Positions 35,421-45,669 are shown, counted from the first letter of the stretch. The stretch: DNA of 60,217 nucleotides from Dolichospermum sp. LEGE 00240 (GCF_015207875.1 NZ_JADEVZ010000027.1:1-60217); one strand, 5' to 3'. The notes: a model not told the origin generated them from the sequence alone. Made by a program: numbers and translations.

Positions 35421-35776
35421 GATTTAATTATTATCTCTTAATATAAATATAAATGCCGTATCAGAATCAACTATTTGTTGCATTGTTTATTCCAGGGAGT
35501 AAAAATTGATACAGATTTTCCAATAGCTTCTGTGAGGGGAGGGAACAGTTTCAACTATCTGGATATCCTCAATTGTCCATATCCGACAAAGAAAAATGCA
35601 ACTGTTTTGAGACACCATAAGCCAAAACCTTGCACTTTCTCGTTCTGAAAAGCAAGCGAGTTTGACTCGGTGACTCCTGACTGGGCGCAGGCCCTGCGCC
35701 CCTACCTCCTGACTTACGCTATAAGTCTACACAGGTTTGAATAAATTTAAACTCTACCACTAGGGAGGTAAAGAGT

Positions 35777-36331
35777 ATGACTCTTGTTAAAGTAAATCAA
35801 AGGCACTACCCTAAAGGGAATCTTACTCGTCGAGGAATGGCTTTAGCTATAGACTTTTTTAGTGCATGGTTACTGAGTTCTATGGTTAGAAGTAATGAAA
35901 TTGGTATTCAATTTGCCCAAATTTTGGTGTTTGTTTTTGCTTGGTTAATTTTTCGCGTAGTCGTAGTTTACAACAATCAGGGACAAAGTTTAGGCCGTTG
36001 GGCATTTGATTTAAAGATCCTAGAAGTCGTAAATGGGGAAATAGTCAATAGAATCCCGCAATTTCAGACATTGTTGCTGCGAGAAGGGATTATTTGCTGT
36101 TCTAGCTTATTATTATCCATTTTCCTGGGGAATATCATCCTCAATCCCGCTGCTGTCGTCTTATTACTTCCTTTAATCATTGACGGGGGTGCGGCTTTAT
36201 CTGATACTCAGATGCGTCAGGCTTTCCATGACCGCTTTTTGCGGACGGTTATAGTTTCTTCCCGTCGGGGTTATTCATTAGATATAAAAATTAAACGGTT
36301 GGTTGCAAAATTTCCCCGAAATATGAGATAA
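35777..36331 (+). CDS. RDD family membrane protein
   Basis: A 184-residue protein with three or four helices. '[20 protein letters not shown]' provides the RDD-type arginine/aspartate start, and '[14 protein letters not shown]' is the conserved loop after the second helix. The role of RDD proteins is mostly unknown; some are suggested to be ion antiporters. The gene has a strong ribosome binding site (GGAGGT) and is followed 47 bp later by rpmG and rpsR on the same strand. Confidence 0.82.
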   Translation: MTLVKVNQRHYPKGNLTRRGMALAIDFFSAWLLSSMVRSNEIGIQFAQILVFVFAWLIFRVVVVYNNQGQSLGRWAFDLKILEVVNGEIVNRIPQFQTLLLREGIICCSSLLLSIFLGNIILNPAAVVLLLPLIIDGGAALSDTQMRQAFHDRFLRTVIVSSRRGYSLDIKIKRLVAKFPRNMR

Positions 36332-36378
36332 TAACCATTTGTGTTAATTATCCTCCAGGCTTTACAGTTTGTAAGATT

Positions 36379-36573
36379 ATGGCTAAAAGTAAAGGTGCGC
36401 GCATAATAGTGACACTAGAATGCACCGAGTGTCGGACAAATCCAGATAAACGTTCCCCTGGCGTATCTCGTTATACCAGCACTAAGAACCGTCGGAACAC
36501 AACCAACCGTTTAGAACTGAAAAAGTTCTGTACCCACTGCAATAAACACACAGTTCACAAGGAAATTAAGTAA
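36379..36573 (+). CDS. rpmG: 50S ribosomal protein L33
   Basis: A 64-residue L33 with the zinc-binding cysteine pairs intact: 'CTECRT' near residue 15 and 'CTHCNKHT' near residue 52, so this is the zinc-containing (C+) form. The typical '[20 protein letters not shown]' start and the final 'HTVHKEIK' are present. rpsR follows with a 2-bp gap, a usual pairing in cyanobacteria and plastids. Confidence 0.97.
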   Translation: MAKSKGARIIVTLECTECRTNPDKRSPGVSRYTSTKNRRNTTNRLELKKFCTHCNKHTVHKEIK

Positions 36574-36575
36574 GA

Positions 36576-36791
36576 ATGAGTTACTATCGTCGTCGCCTTT
36601 CTCCAATTAAGCCCGGAGATGCCATTGATTACAAAGATGTAGATTTGTTGCGGAAGTTTCTTACCGAACGTGGTAAGATTTTGCCTCGGAGAATCACTGG
36701 TTTAACCTGTCAGCAACAACGCGCTTTGACTACAGCCATTAAACGCGCCCGGATTGTGGCTTTGTTACCCTTCATTAACGCCGAAGGTTAA
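36576..36791 (+). CDS. rpsR: 30S ribosomal protein S18
   Basis: A 71-residue S18, plastid/cyanobacterial form: '[20 protein letters not shown]' then '[20 protein letters not shown]' and '[13 protein letters not shown]'. It is translationally close to rpmG (2 bp). Downstream, 400 bp and a miniature element separate it from the exonuclease gene. Confidence 0.97.
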   Translation: MSYYRRRLSPIKPGDAIDYKDVDLLRKFLTERGKILPRRITGLTCQQQRALTTAIKRARIVALLPFINAEG

Positions 36792-37187
<396 letters not shown>

Positions 37188-39248
37188 GTGGATAAGGGGA
37201 CGTTAGTTGAATTTAGGGTTCAAAGCGATCGCCGTCTAGGAGTAGTAGATCGTCCAGACGGTAAAACTCGTTGGTTTGTAGTAGATGAACGGGGTCAATC
37301 TCACAGTCTTGCACCTCGCCAATTTACCTACACAGTGAATGGACAAACCTATAAACCAGGGGAAATCGCTGACTTCTTAAGTCAAGTCCAACCTTATCTA
37401 GATCCATCAAGTCTAGAAATAGCGTGGGAATTACTCATTGAAGATGGGGAATCTGTCACTCCTAGCCAATTGGCAAATATATTGTTTTCGGAATCCACCC
37501 TTCCCCAGTGTTATGCAGCCCATTGTTTGTTATCGGAAGATAAACTCTATTTCAAACAAAAAGGTGATGCTTATGAACCCCGCAGCATGGCACAAGTAGC
37601 AGAACGCAAACACCAGATTGAAGTAGAATCCCAAAAAGCCAGGGGACAGCAGGAATTTTTAGCCCGTGTAGCACAGGCACTTCAGGGACAAGTAGTAGAA
37701 TGGCAACGACTAGACCGCCAACGCTTAGAAGCCATAGAAAAATATGCGACTTTGCTGGCTGATGTTGTCATGCTCAAGGTGAATTACGACTCTTTAGCTC
37801 GTGCTTGTCCGCCTTCAGCCCCAGTATTAGAAACTATGAATATGCTGGGACGTTCTGCTACGCCCCAGGCGGCATTTCAACTTTTGATAGATTTGGGTTG
37901 GTGGACTTCCCATGAAAATCTGTTTCTGCGCCGTTCATCAATCTCCGTTCAATTTCCGCAAAAGGTATTAGAAGTGGCGCAAAAACGTTGGGATTTTCCT
38001 CCCACAGATTTGGACACAAACCGTCTTGATCTGACACATCTCAAGGTGTACACCATTGATGATGAAAGCACGACGGAAATAGACGATGGTTTGAGTTGGG
38101 AGGTATTACCAGATGGTAAGGAACGGTTATGGGTGCATATAGCTGACCCGACCCGGTTATTAATGCCAGATGATGAGTTGGATTTGGAAGCCAGAAAACG
38201 GGGGAGTACGGTGTATTTACCGACGGGGATGATTCCCATGTTTCCAGAGGTGTTGGCTACAGGTCCTATGAGTTTGGTACAGGGGAAGGTCTGTTGCGCC
38301 CTCAGCTTTGGGGTGATTTTAGACGCAGTTGGGGCGGTTGAAAATTATTGTATCCACACTGGTTTAATCAAGCCTACCTATCGTCTCACCTACGAGGATG
38401 TTGATGAGATGTTGGAGTTGGGAGTACAGGCTGAACCAGAAATTGAGGCGATCGCTAATTGGGCAAAAATCCGCAAAAATTGGCGTTATGGTCAAGGCGC
38501 TATCAGTATCAATATGCCCGAAGCCATGATCAAAGTCAAAGACGATGATATCAATATTGATGTTTTAGATGATTCCTCATCCCGGCAATTAGTCGCAGAA
38601 ATGATGATTCTTGCTGGAGAAGTCGCCGCCCGTTATGGTCAAACCCATAATATCCCTCTCCCCTTTCGTGGTCAACCCCAACCAGAATTACCCCCAGACG
38701 AGGAATTACTGCAACTCCCCGCCGGTTTTGTCCGTTCCTGTGCCATGCGTCGCTGTATGCCTAAGAGCGAAATGAGCATTACACCAATGCGTCACGCTGG
38801 GCTGGGTTTAGATACATACACTCAAGCAACTTCACCTATTCGTCGTTATAGCGACTTACTCACCCACTTCCAACTGAAAGCACATTTACGCGGTGAAGGT
38901 TTACCTTTCTCTGCGGAACAACTCAAAGAAGTGATGATGACAGTCATGAGTACCACCCAAGAAGCAACAATGGTGGAACGACAAACAAATAGATATTACG
39001 CTTTAGAATATTTACGTCGTCATCCTGAACAAGTTTGGCAGGTAACGGTATTAATGTGGTTACGAGAAGATAGCAATTTAGCACTAATTTTATTAGAAGA
39101 TTTGGGATTACAGTTGCCTATGTCCTTCCGGCGTTCTGTTAGTCTGGGAGAAAATTTATTAGTGAAAGTTAGTTTGGCTGACCCCCAAAAAGATATGATT
39201 CACTTCCAAGAAATTATGTATCAGGAAGCCCAATCAGTTACAAATTAG
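37188..39248 (+). CDS. RNase II/R-family 3'-5' exoribonuclease
   Basis: A 686-residue enzyme that degrades RNA from the 3' end. The RNB catalytic domain has 'YTIDDESTTEIDDGLSWE' with the Mg-binding aspartates, 'LWVHIADPTRLL' and 'MIPMFPEVLATGP'; 'TYTQATSPIRRYSDLLTHFQ' is the second RNB signature. The start is GTG at 37188 (MDKGTLVEFRVQ), which matches the typical cyanobacterial N-terminus. A C-terminal S1 domain is weak or reduced. It follows rpmG-rpsR on the same strand; in other cyanobacteria this order is common. Confidence 0.92.
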   Translation: MDKGTLVEFRVQSDRRLGVVDRPDGKTRWFVVDERGQSHSLAPRQFTYTVNGQTYKPGEIADFLSQVQPYLDPSSLEIAWELLIEDGESVTPSQLANILFSESTLPQCYAAHCLLSEDKLYFKQKGDAYEPRSMAQVAERKHQIEVESQKARGQQEFLARVAQALQGQVVEWQRLDRQRLEAIEKYATLLADVVMLKVNYDSLARACPPSAPVLETMNMLGRSATPQAAFQLLIDLGWWTSHENLFLRRSSISVQFPQKVLEVAQKRWDFPPTDLDTNRLDLTHLKVYTIDDESTTEIDDGLSWEVLPDGKERLWVHIADPTRLLMPDDELDLEARKRGSTVYLPTGMIPMFPEVLATGPMSLVQGKVCCALSFGVILDAVGAVENYCIHTGLIKPTYRLTYEDVDEMLELGVQAEPEIEAIANWAKIRKNWRYGQGAISINMPEAMIKVKDDDINIDVLDDSSSRQLVAEMMILAGEVAARYGQTHNIPLPFRGQPQPELPPDEELLQLPAGFVRSCAMRRCMPKSEMSITPMRHAGLGLDTYTQATSPIRRYSDLLTHFQLKAHLRGEGLPFSAEQLKEVMMTVMSTTQEATMVERQTNRYYALEYLRRHPEQVWQVTVLMWLREDSNLALILLEDLGLQLPMSFRRSVSLGENLLVKVSLADPQKDMIHFQEIMYQEAQSVTN

Positions 39249-39359
39249 AGATAGCAGAGAATAAGGAATAGGGAACAAATCTTAATTCAATGCAGTTTCA
39301 TCTTAGCTGGGCATTAGATACACCAATACAGTGAATCTTTACAGAAAAAACTAATCCTG

Positions 39360-41288
39360 ATGTTAATTATGTTTTCTACCCAACGAGTGATTAATTGCCC
39401 AAATCCCGAATGTGATCAGCCTTTGAACTCCTTCGGAAATACGATTTGCGATCGCTGTCACACTCCCCTAATTTACCGCTATCTCTGGGCAACTGGCAAC
39501 CAAGCCGCAGAAATTTCCCCAGAAACCAAGGTAGCAGACAGATATGAAGTCATCAAACCCCAAATTTGGCTAGATACCCAACCGGCACTATTACCAGAAA
39601 TCCCCGCAGAACTACCAAATATTGTTATTCCCTACCTAAGCTTATACTCAGAACATTTGCATATACCCCAAGCCTATGGTTTTACCTCCTTAGCGGCAGT
39701 AGAAGGTGATATTCTTTTACTAGAAAATGCCCCCATAGATGAAACCGGTTGTATTTACCCGACAATTACCGACTCCTGGGAACAAGCATCTCCCGTCAGA
39801 CAAATTTACTGGTTATGGCAAATTCTCCAATTGTGGACACCCTTATCAGCATTGGGAGTTGCCCAAAGTTTACTATTAGCAGATAATTTATGTGTGCAAG
39901 GTTGGTGTATTCGCTTATTAGAACTGCATCAAAACATAGGGCAACCGACTCTACAAGATTTAGGTAATTCTTGGCGCAATTGGGTGACAGGTGCAAAAAC
40001 CACCAGTTCCTCAAAATTAGAAAGCATAGTTGAGTTAATGTGTCAACCGGAAAATGATTTAGAAATTATTAATACTCAACTCAATGAACTATTATTAACA
40101 ACAGCCATAGAATTACCTTTATATTTAACTATAGCCGGGGGGACAGATCCAGGTCCCGTCATGAAACATAATGAAGATGCTTGTTATCCTAGTCATCCGA
40201 GGGACATAGATGATCAATTACAACCAAGACTAGCAATTATTTGTGATGGTATTGGTGGTCATGAAGGTGGTGAAGTTGCCAGTCAATTAGCTTTGCAGTC
40301 TCTCAAATTGCAAATGCGGGCTTTATTGGCAGAAATAGACGAACAAACAGAATTATTAACTCCTAACCTCTTATGTCAACAAATAGAGTCTTGTTTGCGA
40401 GTCGTTAATAATGTAGTATGGTCGCGCAACGACGAGCAGAAACGGCGGGGGAAGGAACGCATGGCGACAACCTTAGTTATGTCATTGCAAATCCCTCAAA
40501 AAAGAGAACAGTTAGAAAACTCCCACGAACTTTATTTAGCCTATGTTGGTGATAGTCGTGCTTATTGGATTACTCAAAATTATTGTCAACTGCTGACTGT
40601 GGACGATGATATGGTAAAACGAGAAGTTGGTTTAGGGAAAAGTTTATATCGTCAAGCATTGCAAATCCCAGAAGCCAAAGCCCTAACCCAAGCATTAGGC
40701 ACAAAAGAAGCAGAATTTCTCAACTTTTCGGTTCAACGATTTATTATAGAGGAAGATGGGATTTTATTGCTGTGTTCCGATGGTTTAAGCGATCGCAATT
40801 TAGTCGCACAATCTTGGCAAGACTACGCAATTCCCGTACTTACAGGCGATTTAGACATAGCAGACGCTACCCAGGAATTAATTAAACTGGCTAACGAAAA
40901 GAATGGCCAAGATAATATATCTGTAGTCTTAACTCTTTGCCGGGTTGCCAAACCATCCTCAATGGCAATTATACCCGCACCGCCAGCAGAAATTATTCCG
41001 CCCCAACCCCTAGCTGTCCCTGAAGCAGAAGCATTAATTATAGCAGCCACTATAGAAACAGATTTAACAGCAAGTTCCCAAGCCTTGCTTGATTTAAGTC
41101 TGACAGAAGCACCTCTAAAACCATCTAGAAGTAAAGGTTTGGTACTATTAGCAGGATTATTAGTTTTATTATTGGGAAGTACCACAATCAGTTTATTTGC
41201 TTGGTGGCAATTATTACCCCAATCATTCTCACAAGTCTGCCGACAACTTCCGCAAAAGGTGCGAGAATTATGTCCAGGAAGGGAGTAG
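39360..41288 (+). CDS. zinc-ribbon PP2C-type protein phosphatase
   Basis: A 642-residue protein. Residues 13-33 form a zinc ribbon (Cys13, Cys18, Cys30, Cys33). Residues about 40-240 are a helical region that may be a degenerate kinase-like domain. Residues about 255-525 are a PP2C-type Ser/Thr phosphatase: 'DPGPVMKHNEDACYP', 'AIICDGIGGHEGGEVAS', 'LAYVGDSRAYWI', 'LLLCSDGLSDRN' and 'NGQDNISVVL' carry the metal-binding aspartates. A single membrane helix near 595-615 anchors the C-terminus, leaving a short tail outside. The Met at 39369 is an alternative start. Confidence 0.88.
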   Translation: MLIMFSTQRVINCPNPECDQPLNSFGNTICDRCHTPLIYRYLWATGNQAAEISPETKVADRYEVIKPQIWLDTQPALLPEIPAELPNIVIPYLSLYSEHLHIPQAYGFTSLAAVEGDILLLENAPIDETGCIYPTITDSWEQASPVRQIYWLWQILQLWTPLSALGVAQSLLLADNLCVQGWCIRLLELHQNIGQPTLQDLGNSWRNWVTGAKTTSSSKLESIVELMCQPENDLEIINTQLNELLLTTAIELPLYLTIAGGTDPGPVMKHNEDACYPSHPRDIDDQLQPRLAIICDGIGGHEGGEVASQLALQSLKLQMRALLAEIDEQTELLTPNLLCQQIESCLRVVNNVVWSRNDEQKRRGKERMATTLVMSLQIPQKREQLENSHELYLAYVGDSRAYWITQNYCQLLTVDDDMVKREVGLGKSLYRQALQIPEAKALTQALGTKEAEFLNFSVQRFIIEEDGILLLCSDGLSDRNLVAQSWQDYAIPVLTGDLDIADATQELIKLANEKNGQDNISVVLTLCRVAKPSSMAIIPAPPAEIIPPQPLAVPEAEALIIAATIETDLTASSQALLDLSLTEAPLKPSRSKGLVLLAGLLVLLLGSTTISLFAWWQLLPQSFSQVCRQLPQKVRELCPGRE

Positions 41289-41497
41289 GTAGGGGGCAGG
41301 GGGCAGGGGAAAAGAAGATTCCAATTACTAATTACCAATTACCAATCATCTCAATAAGAAATATACAAGTTTGTTCTACAGCTTAATAGCGCAATGTGTT
41401 GTAAAATTGGGTTTGCCATTAAATCATGCTGAATTTTGCAGTCAAAATAGCTGTGGAGATGGTTTAGGAACAACAAAAGTTAGATACACAATATATT

Positions 41498-41719
41498 ATG
41501 AAAATAGGCGATCGCGTGCGTGTTAAAGAATCAGTAGTAGTTTATCATCATCCCGAACATCGCGGTGATGCTTTTGACATCAAGGATGCAGAAGGGGAAT
41601 TAGTGGCTATTGTCACCCAATGGCATGATAGACCTGTAAGTGCCAACTTTCCTTTTTTAGTCCAGTTTAGCAAAAAGTTTAAAGCCCATTTACGCGATTT
41701 TGAAATAGAAACCATTTAG
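41498..41719 (+). CDS. ftrV: ferredoxin-thioredoxin reductase variable chain
   Basis: A 73-residue SH3-like subunit that stabilises the catalytic chain of ferredoxin-thioredoxin reductase, which passes light-driven electrons from ferredoxin to thioredoxin. 'GDRVRVKESVVVYHHPEHRG' then 'GELVAIVTQWHDRPVSANFP' and 'VQFSKKFKAHLRDFE' match the family closely. A HIP1-type octamer overlaps its fourth to seventh codons. It is a single gene; the catalytic chain is elsewhere. Confidence 0.95.
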   Translation: MKIGDRVRVKESVVVYHHPEHRGDAFDIKDAEGELVAIVTQWHDRPVSANFPFLVQFSKKFKAHLRDFEIETI

Positions 41720-41933
41720 TACCACAGGCGGAATTAAAAAATACCGTCCGTACCGTGTCGCCAATCCAAATTGCTACACGGATTAGTTCTATTATTGATG
41801 TGTGCGATGGTGCTGACTTGCCAGTTCGCCTTTTCGTGAAATTTCTAATATACGCTTTCACATGATTTAAGTCACTGGAAAGAAAGATATTAAGCTAAAA
41901 GATGAGTTCAACAATGTCTTCGTTTAGTCAAGT

Positions 41934-42302
41934 ATGAGTCCTCTAATTCTTATACTCACCCAGATCATTCTCTTCCTCCTGGGACTACGAGTAATATTTT
42001 TGATACTTGATCAGGTAATAAATGCTTATAGGCGAGTTAGATTTTCACCAAATAAAAACCCGATTTGGATCATTAAAAACATTTTTCAACGGAGACTAAG
42101 GATTAAAACCTATACCAAAAATACCCACAATACATACAAAAATTCGAGGTTGTGGAAGCAACTACTTCGCAAACTCAATAATGAAAATACAACCGCCGAA
42201 AGACTAATCAACCATCTCATGATCAAACACCCTGGACAGTCTGACCGATGGTATCTTGAAAAGGCGATTTTCGATTTAGAACGGGATAAAGGAAGATATT
42301 AA
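41934..42302 (+). CDS. single-helix membrane-anchored protein, unknown
   Basis: A 122-residue protein with one N-terminal membrane helix (about residues 3-27, 'LILILTQIILFLLGLRVIFL') and a basic cytoplasmic domain ending in 'SDRWYLEKAIFDLERDKGRY'. The C-terminal 60 residues, with 'NTTAERLINHLMIKHPGQSD', look like a small helical domain. No family is recognised. Its stop overlaps that of the phosphopantetheinyl transferase by four bases on the opposite strand. Confidence 0.6.
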   Translation: MSPLILILTQIILFLLGLRVIFLILDQVINAYRRVRFSPNKNPIWIIKNIFQRRLRIKTYTKNTHNTYKNSRLWKQLLRKLNNENTTAERLINHLMIKHPGQSDRWYLEKAIFDLERDKGRY

Positions 42303-43027
42303 CTGAGATCAGGAAAATATTCCCAAAAATGCAAATGAATATTACTACCTGCAACCACAACCGCAGCCGCAAAATTATTTGCTGGTGTTAATTCTCTGAG
42401 ACTCCAATCTCCTGAGACAAGTAATTTACTAGGTTGATTTGGTGTTAAATCTATTTCAATTTCTTCTAACTGTACTAAACCATCTCCTGTAGCTTTTAAA
42501 TAAGCTTCTTTACAAGTCCAATAACGAAAAAATATTTGTTGTTGTTGGGCGGGAGAAAGTAGTCGCAGGTATTCATATTCTCTAGCAGAAAAGAATCTTT
42601 TCGCCAGACCTTCCAAATCAGACATAGTGCGAATATATTCTAAATCCACACCAATTTGATGTTGATAGCTTACCCCCAATAAAGCCAAATCTTGGGAATG
42701 AGATAAATTAAATAATAATCCCTGATCAGCAAATTTAGCCGCCAATAAAGGCTTACCACGCGGCTGATATTCAAATTCTACTTGTTTAGGGGCAATATCC
42801 AAATATTGCCCTAAAATGGTGCGGAGAGTGCCACGTCCAGCCATAAATCTTTGCCGGTGTTCAGGAAAATAAAACCTTTCAGCGCGAGCAATTTCATCAC
42901 TAGATAAAGTTTCCCGAAAAGATTGTAATTGTAATTCATCAGAATTTAAATTAATGCGCCAAATATGCACATCATTTAATAACAAATCTAATTCTTTAGG
43001 TGCGGGTAGCCAATTCAAATTAAACAC
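42299..43027 (-). CDS. 4'-phosphopantetheinyl transferase (Sfp/HetI type)
   Basis: Moves the phosphopantetheine arm of CoA onto carrier proteins of fatty-acid, polyketide and non-ribosomal peptide synthesis. In heterocystous cyanobacteria the homologue HetI serves heterocyst glycolipid synthesis. The magnesium-site motifs 'QIGVDLEYIR' and 'RYWTCKEAYLKATGDGL' are intact, and 'FNLSHSQDLALLGV' precedes them. At 242 residues it is the Sfp size. The start is GTG at 43027. There is no synthase cluster beside it, so it may be a housekeeping enzyme; calling it hetI needs a comparison. Confidence 0.92.
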   Translation of the reverse strand: MFNLNWLPAPKELDLLLNDVHIWRINLNSDELQLQSFRETLSSDEIARAERFYFPEHRQRFMAGRGTLRTILGQYLDIAPKQVEFEYQPRGKPLLAAKFADQGLLFNLSHSQDLALLGVSYQHQIGVDLEYIRTMSDLEGLAKRFFSAREYEYLRLLSPAQQQQIFFRYWTCKEAYLKATGDGLVQLEEIEIDLTPNQPSKLLVSGDWSLRELTPANNFAAAVVVAGSNIHLHFWEYFPDLS

Positions 43028-43117
43028 AATCGCTAATAATTAAACTGTAAAGATCCGGGAGACAAAATGTTTGATATAGCCGGGAAAATTAGGTATATTC
43101 TTTTTTCTTTCTAACTC

Positions 43118-44152
43118 CTAACTCCTAACTCCTTCTATCCACTCTAAAACACGATTCCACGCCCACCATTGATCAGGATCTTGGTATTGATTTTGACATT
43201 TTCTGCTACTCACATAACCAACATGACCACCGTAGCGAGTCAGTAATAAATCTATATCAGGATTTTTTCTAGCAGCAACTTCTAAATCAGGAATGATAGC
43301 CGGATCAAATAAAGGGTCATCAGCAGCATATAAAATAAAAGTTGGTTGAGATAATTTTGGTAATAATTCTAAACCACTGCTGGCTTGATAATAATCAGCA
43401 ACCGTTGCAAAACCCAAACGGGGAATCACCAATTCTTCGTCAAATCCCCAAATACTGTTAGCCCTTGCAATCGCCTCTGGTTGAATAGATTCAGGATAAG
43501 CAGCATGGATTTTCCAGGCTAGTTTTTTCAATTCCTTAGCAATGCGAGACTCGACATATTTACCAAAAGGGTGTTTAACTAAATAGGTGAGCGATCGCAG
43601 CGAATCCAAACTTGGACAAATCACCGCCCCACCAGCAATGTCAATGTCTTTAGGTGCTAAATCCACAGCGGCTTTCACTCCCCACAAAGCCAACTGTCCC
43701 CCCAAAGAATAGCCTGTAAACCAAAATGGTGAAGGACAACCCATTTTCGCCGCAGCTTCGGCTATTTTCACAAAATCTTCCCCCTCATACAAACCATCCG
43801 AAGTCAATGTTGGTGATAATTCTGCGGTTTTACCATGCGCCCGCCAATCAAATAACACCACAGCATAGCCTTGGGCGTAAGCCTTGCGTCCCAAAATTCG
43901 TAAAAACCATTGCTGGTCCAACTCTCCAGTAATACCATAGGTGCCAACAATCGTACTATGGGCATTGGGAGGAATAGCAACCTGACCAAAAATTGGTACA
44001 CCCTGACCCCCAGAGAAGATAACCTCGTGATATTTTGGTTCTGGATGAGTAATTTTACTCTCCCAATCCCGATTAGCCCATAAAGCCGTATAAGCCGTCA
44101 TGGTCACGCCATTTTGCAAAAAACAGGGCGGTAAATATTCGTATTTATACAT
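43118..44152 (-). CDS. YheT-family alpha/beta hydrolase
   Basis: A 344-residue hydrolase. The nucleophile elbow 'FTGYSLGGQLAL' gives the catalytic Ser, 'AADDPLFDPAIIPDLE' the acid, and 'YGGHVGYVSS' the His. The N-terminal 'YLPPCFLQNGVTMTAYTALW' matches the YheT-type F-P...NG...T start, so the ATG at 44152 is kept over the internal Met18. Substrates of YheT proteins are uncertain; related proteins act on esters and lipids. It is 90 bp downstream of the transferase start, same strand. Confidence 0.85.
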   Translation of the reverse strand: MYKYEYLPPCFLQNGVTMTAYTALWANRDWESKITHPEPKYHEVIFSGGQGVPIFGQVAIPPNAHSTIVGTYGITGELDQQWFLRILGRKAYAQGYAVVLFDWRAHGKTAELSPTLTSDGLYEGEDFVKIAEAAAKMGCPSPFWFTGYSLGGQLALWGVKAAVDLAPKDIDIAGGAVICPSLDSLRSLTYLVKHPFGKYVESRIAKELKKLAWKIHAAYPESIQPEAIARANSIWGFDEELVIPRLGFATVADYYQASSGLELLPKLSQPTFILYAADDPLFDPAIIPDLEVAARKNPDIDLLLTRYGGHVGYVSSRKCQNQYQDPDQWWAWNRVLEWIEGVRS

Positions 44153-44398
44153 ATTTATACATAAATAAGGGGTGGTATATTTTACAATGATTTGATTTTA
44201 ATATTTATATTAGGTTTAACATATTTTTCATAATTAAGATGGTAATCTTTTTATATATCAAGGAAAACAAAGCCTTATGGTTTGCTTGATTATCCCATCA
44301 TCCCTCACTCAACTTTTTCCCAAAATCAGCGTAGCGAAATTTTGGTAGTTGGGAGAGAGTCAATTATCGTTAAATAAAGTAGTTATAATTTTTTAAGA

Positions 44399-45142
44399 AT
44401 GCCGAGGATTCTTGTCATAGACGATGACCCAGCGATTTCAGAACTTGTTGCCGTCAACTTGGAAATGGCGGGCTACGATGTTAGTCAAGCTGAAGATGGC
44501 ATTAAAGGTCAGGCTCTGGCTCTCCAGCTACAACCCGACTTAATTATGCTTGATCTGATGTTACCTAGAGTAGATGGATTTACAGTTTGCCAACGCTTAC
44601 GTCGGGATGAACGGACTGCCGAGATTCCTATCTTGATGTTAACTGCTTTAAGCCAAACCCATGACAAAGTGGAAGGGTTTAATGCTGGTGCAGACGACTA
44701 TCTGACCAAACCCTTTGAGCTAGAGGAATTGTTAGCGCGAGTACGGGCTTTATTGAGACGCACTGACAGGATTCCCCAAGCAGCAAAACACAGCGAAATT
44801 CTCAACTATGGACCGATTACCCTCGTTCCCGAAAGATTTGAGGCTATCTGGTTCAAAGCAACGGTGAAACTGACTCATTTAGAGTTTGAGTTACTCCACT
44901 GTTTGCTGCAACGTCATGGACAAACTGTTTCCCCTAGCGAAATCCTTAGAGAAGTCTGGGGTTATGATCCTGATGATGACATTGAAACTATTCGCGTGCA
45001 TATTCGCCACTTGAGAACTAAACTCGAACCTGATCCTCGTCATCCACGCTACATTAAAACCGTTTACGGTGCAGGATATTGTCTGGAATTACCTAGTCTA
45101 CCTCCGGGAATGGAGGAAACTATGGCTACAGTAGTTGAGTAA
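44399..45142 (+). CDS. rpaA: OmpR-type response regulator RpaA
   Basis: The master output regulator of the cyanobacterial circadian clock, phosphorylated by SasA and controlling dusk genes; it is also linked to phycobilisome coupling. The 247-residue protein has a receiver domain with Asp9/Asp10 and phospho-acceptor Asp52 ('MLDLMLP'), followed by an OmpR/PhoB winged helix ('[20 protein letters not shown]' then HIRHLRTK). '[20 protein letters not shown]' in the linker and '[15 protein letters not shown]' at the end are typical of RpaA rather than RpaB. It is monocistronic, with a long gap downstream. Confidence 0.94.
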   Translation: MPRILVIDDDPAISELVAVNLEMAGYDVSQAEDGIKGQALALQLQPDLIMLDLMLPRVDGFTVCQRLRRDERTAEIPILMLTALSQTHDKVEGFNAGADDYLTKPFELEELLARVRALLRRTDRIPQAAKHSEILNYGPITLVPERFEAIWFKATVKLTHLEFELLHCLLQRHGQTVSPSEILREVWGYDPDDDIETIRVHIRHLRTKLEPDPRHPRYIKTVYGAGYCLELPSLPPGMEETMATVVE

Positions 45143-45573
45143 CAGGGAACGGGGGACAGGGAACAGGGGACAGGGAACAATTTTAGCTTTATTCAGCAAG
45201 CCCTAAGTATAGATTACTCAGGCGATCGCTCTCCCAACCAAGAATAGGGTAATGCAGAAATATTACCGCCAATATTTTCATGTCAAATAGAAGGAAAAGG
45301 AGGATTATCTTTTACTGCATTTAACCGTTTATTCTTGATTCTGATAAGAAATAACTTCAAGGTATATTGTGCTTACGCACTACACCCTAAAGGCATGATT
45401 AAAAAAATTAATTTTTTCTTCAAGATTACTCGAAAGTGCCACAAATGCTCAAAAAACCACACCTAAGAGAGATTCATTTATCATCTACGTAGTTTTTATT
45501 ACATAAAAATTGATAATTCCAATACTTCTCCTCAACATAAAAAAATGTATATTGTTTAAATCTAGCACAGTAG

Positions 45574-45669
45574 GAAACATCAAGGCAGAAACAAGGTAAC
45601 GGTGAAAGATAAATTTACTTCTTTCTACCCTTGTCGTCTAAAAATTTCATCTTGATGTTTCTCTTTTTT
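45574..45669 (+). ncRNA. candidate small structured RNA with terminator
   Basis: GAAACATCAAG (45574-45584) pairs perfectly over 11 bp with CTTGATGTTTC (45651-45661), followed by a run of six T (45664-45669), as in a rho-independent terminator. Inside, ACAAGG pairs with CCTTGT and GAAAG with CTTTC, extending the arm. A possible -10 element TATATT lies about 12-20 bp upstream at about 45549. The shape, T-run and isolation suggest a small RNA of about 95-105 nt; it could also be a terminator for a longer transcript. I do not recognise a known family. Confidence 0.5.

Larger units (their letters stand above)
35226..35776. other. repeat-filled gap before the RDD gene
   Basis: Contains the heptamer tract (35241-35283), a copy of the TACAGCAG-ended element (35336-about 35420) and a GC-rich perfect hairpin (GGGCGCAG at 35683-35690 with CTGCGCCC at 35694-35701). 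No gene is seen. GGAGGT at about 35765 is a good ribosome binding site for the RDD gene. Confidence 0.55.

Noticed and set aside
40823-41338. 171-residue open frame on the minus strand inside the PP2C gene
   Set aside because: It is the shadow of the phosphatase coding sequence; the translated product is low complexity and matches no family.
45143-45570. A tRNA or known small RNA gene in the gap after rpaA
   Set aside because: No cloverleaf with a TTC-containing T-arm can be drawn, and no known RNA family is recognised in this part.
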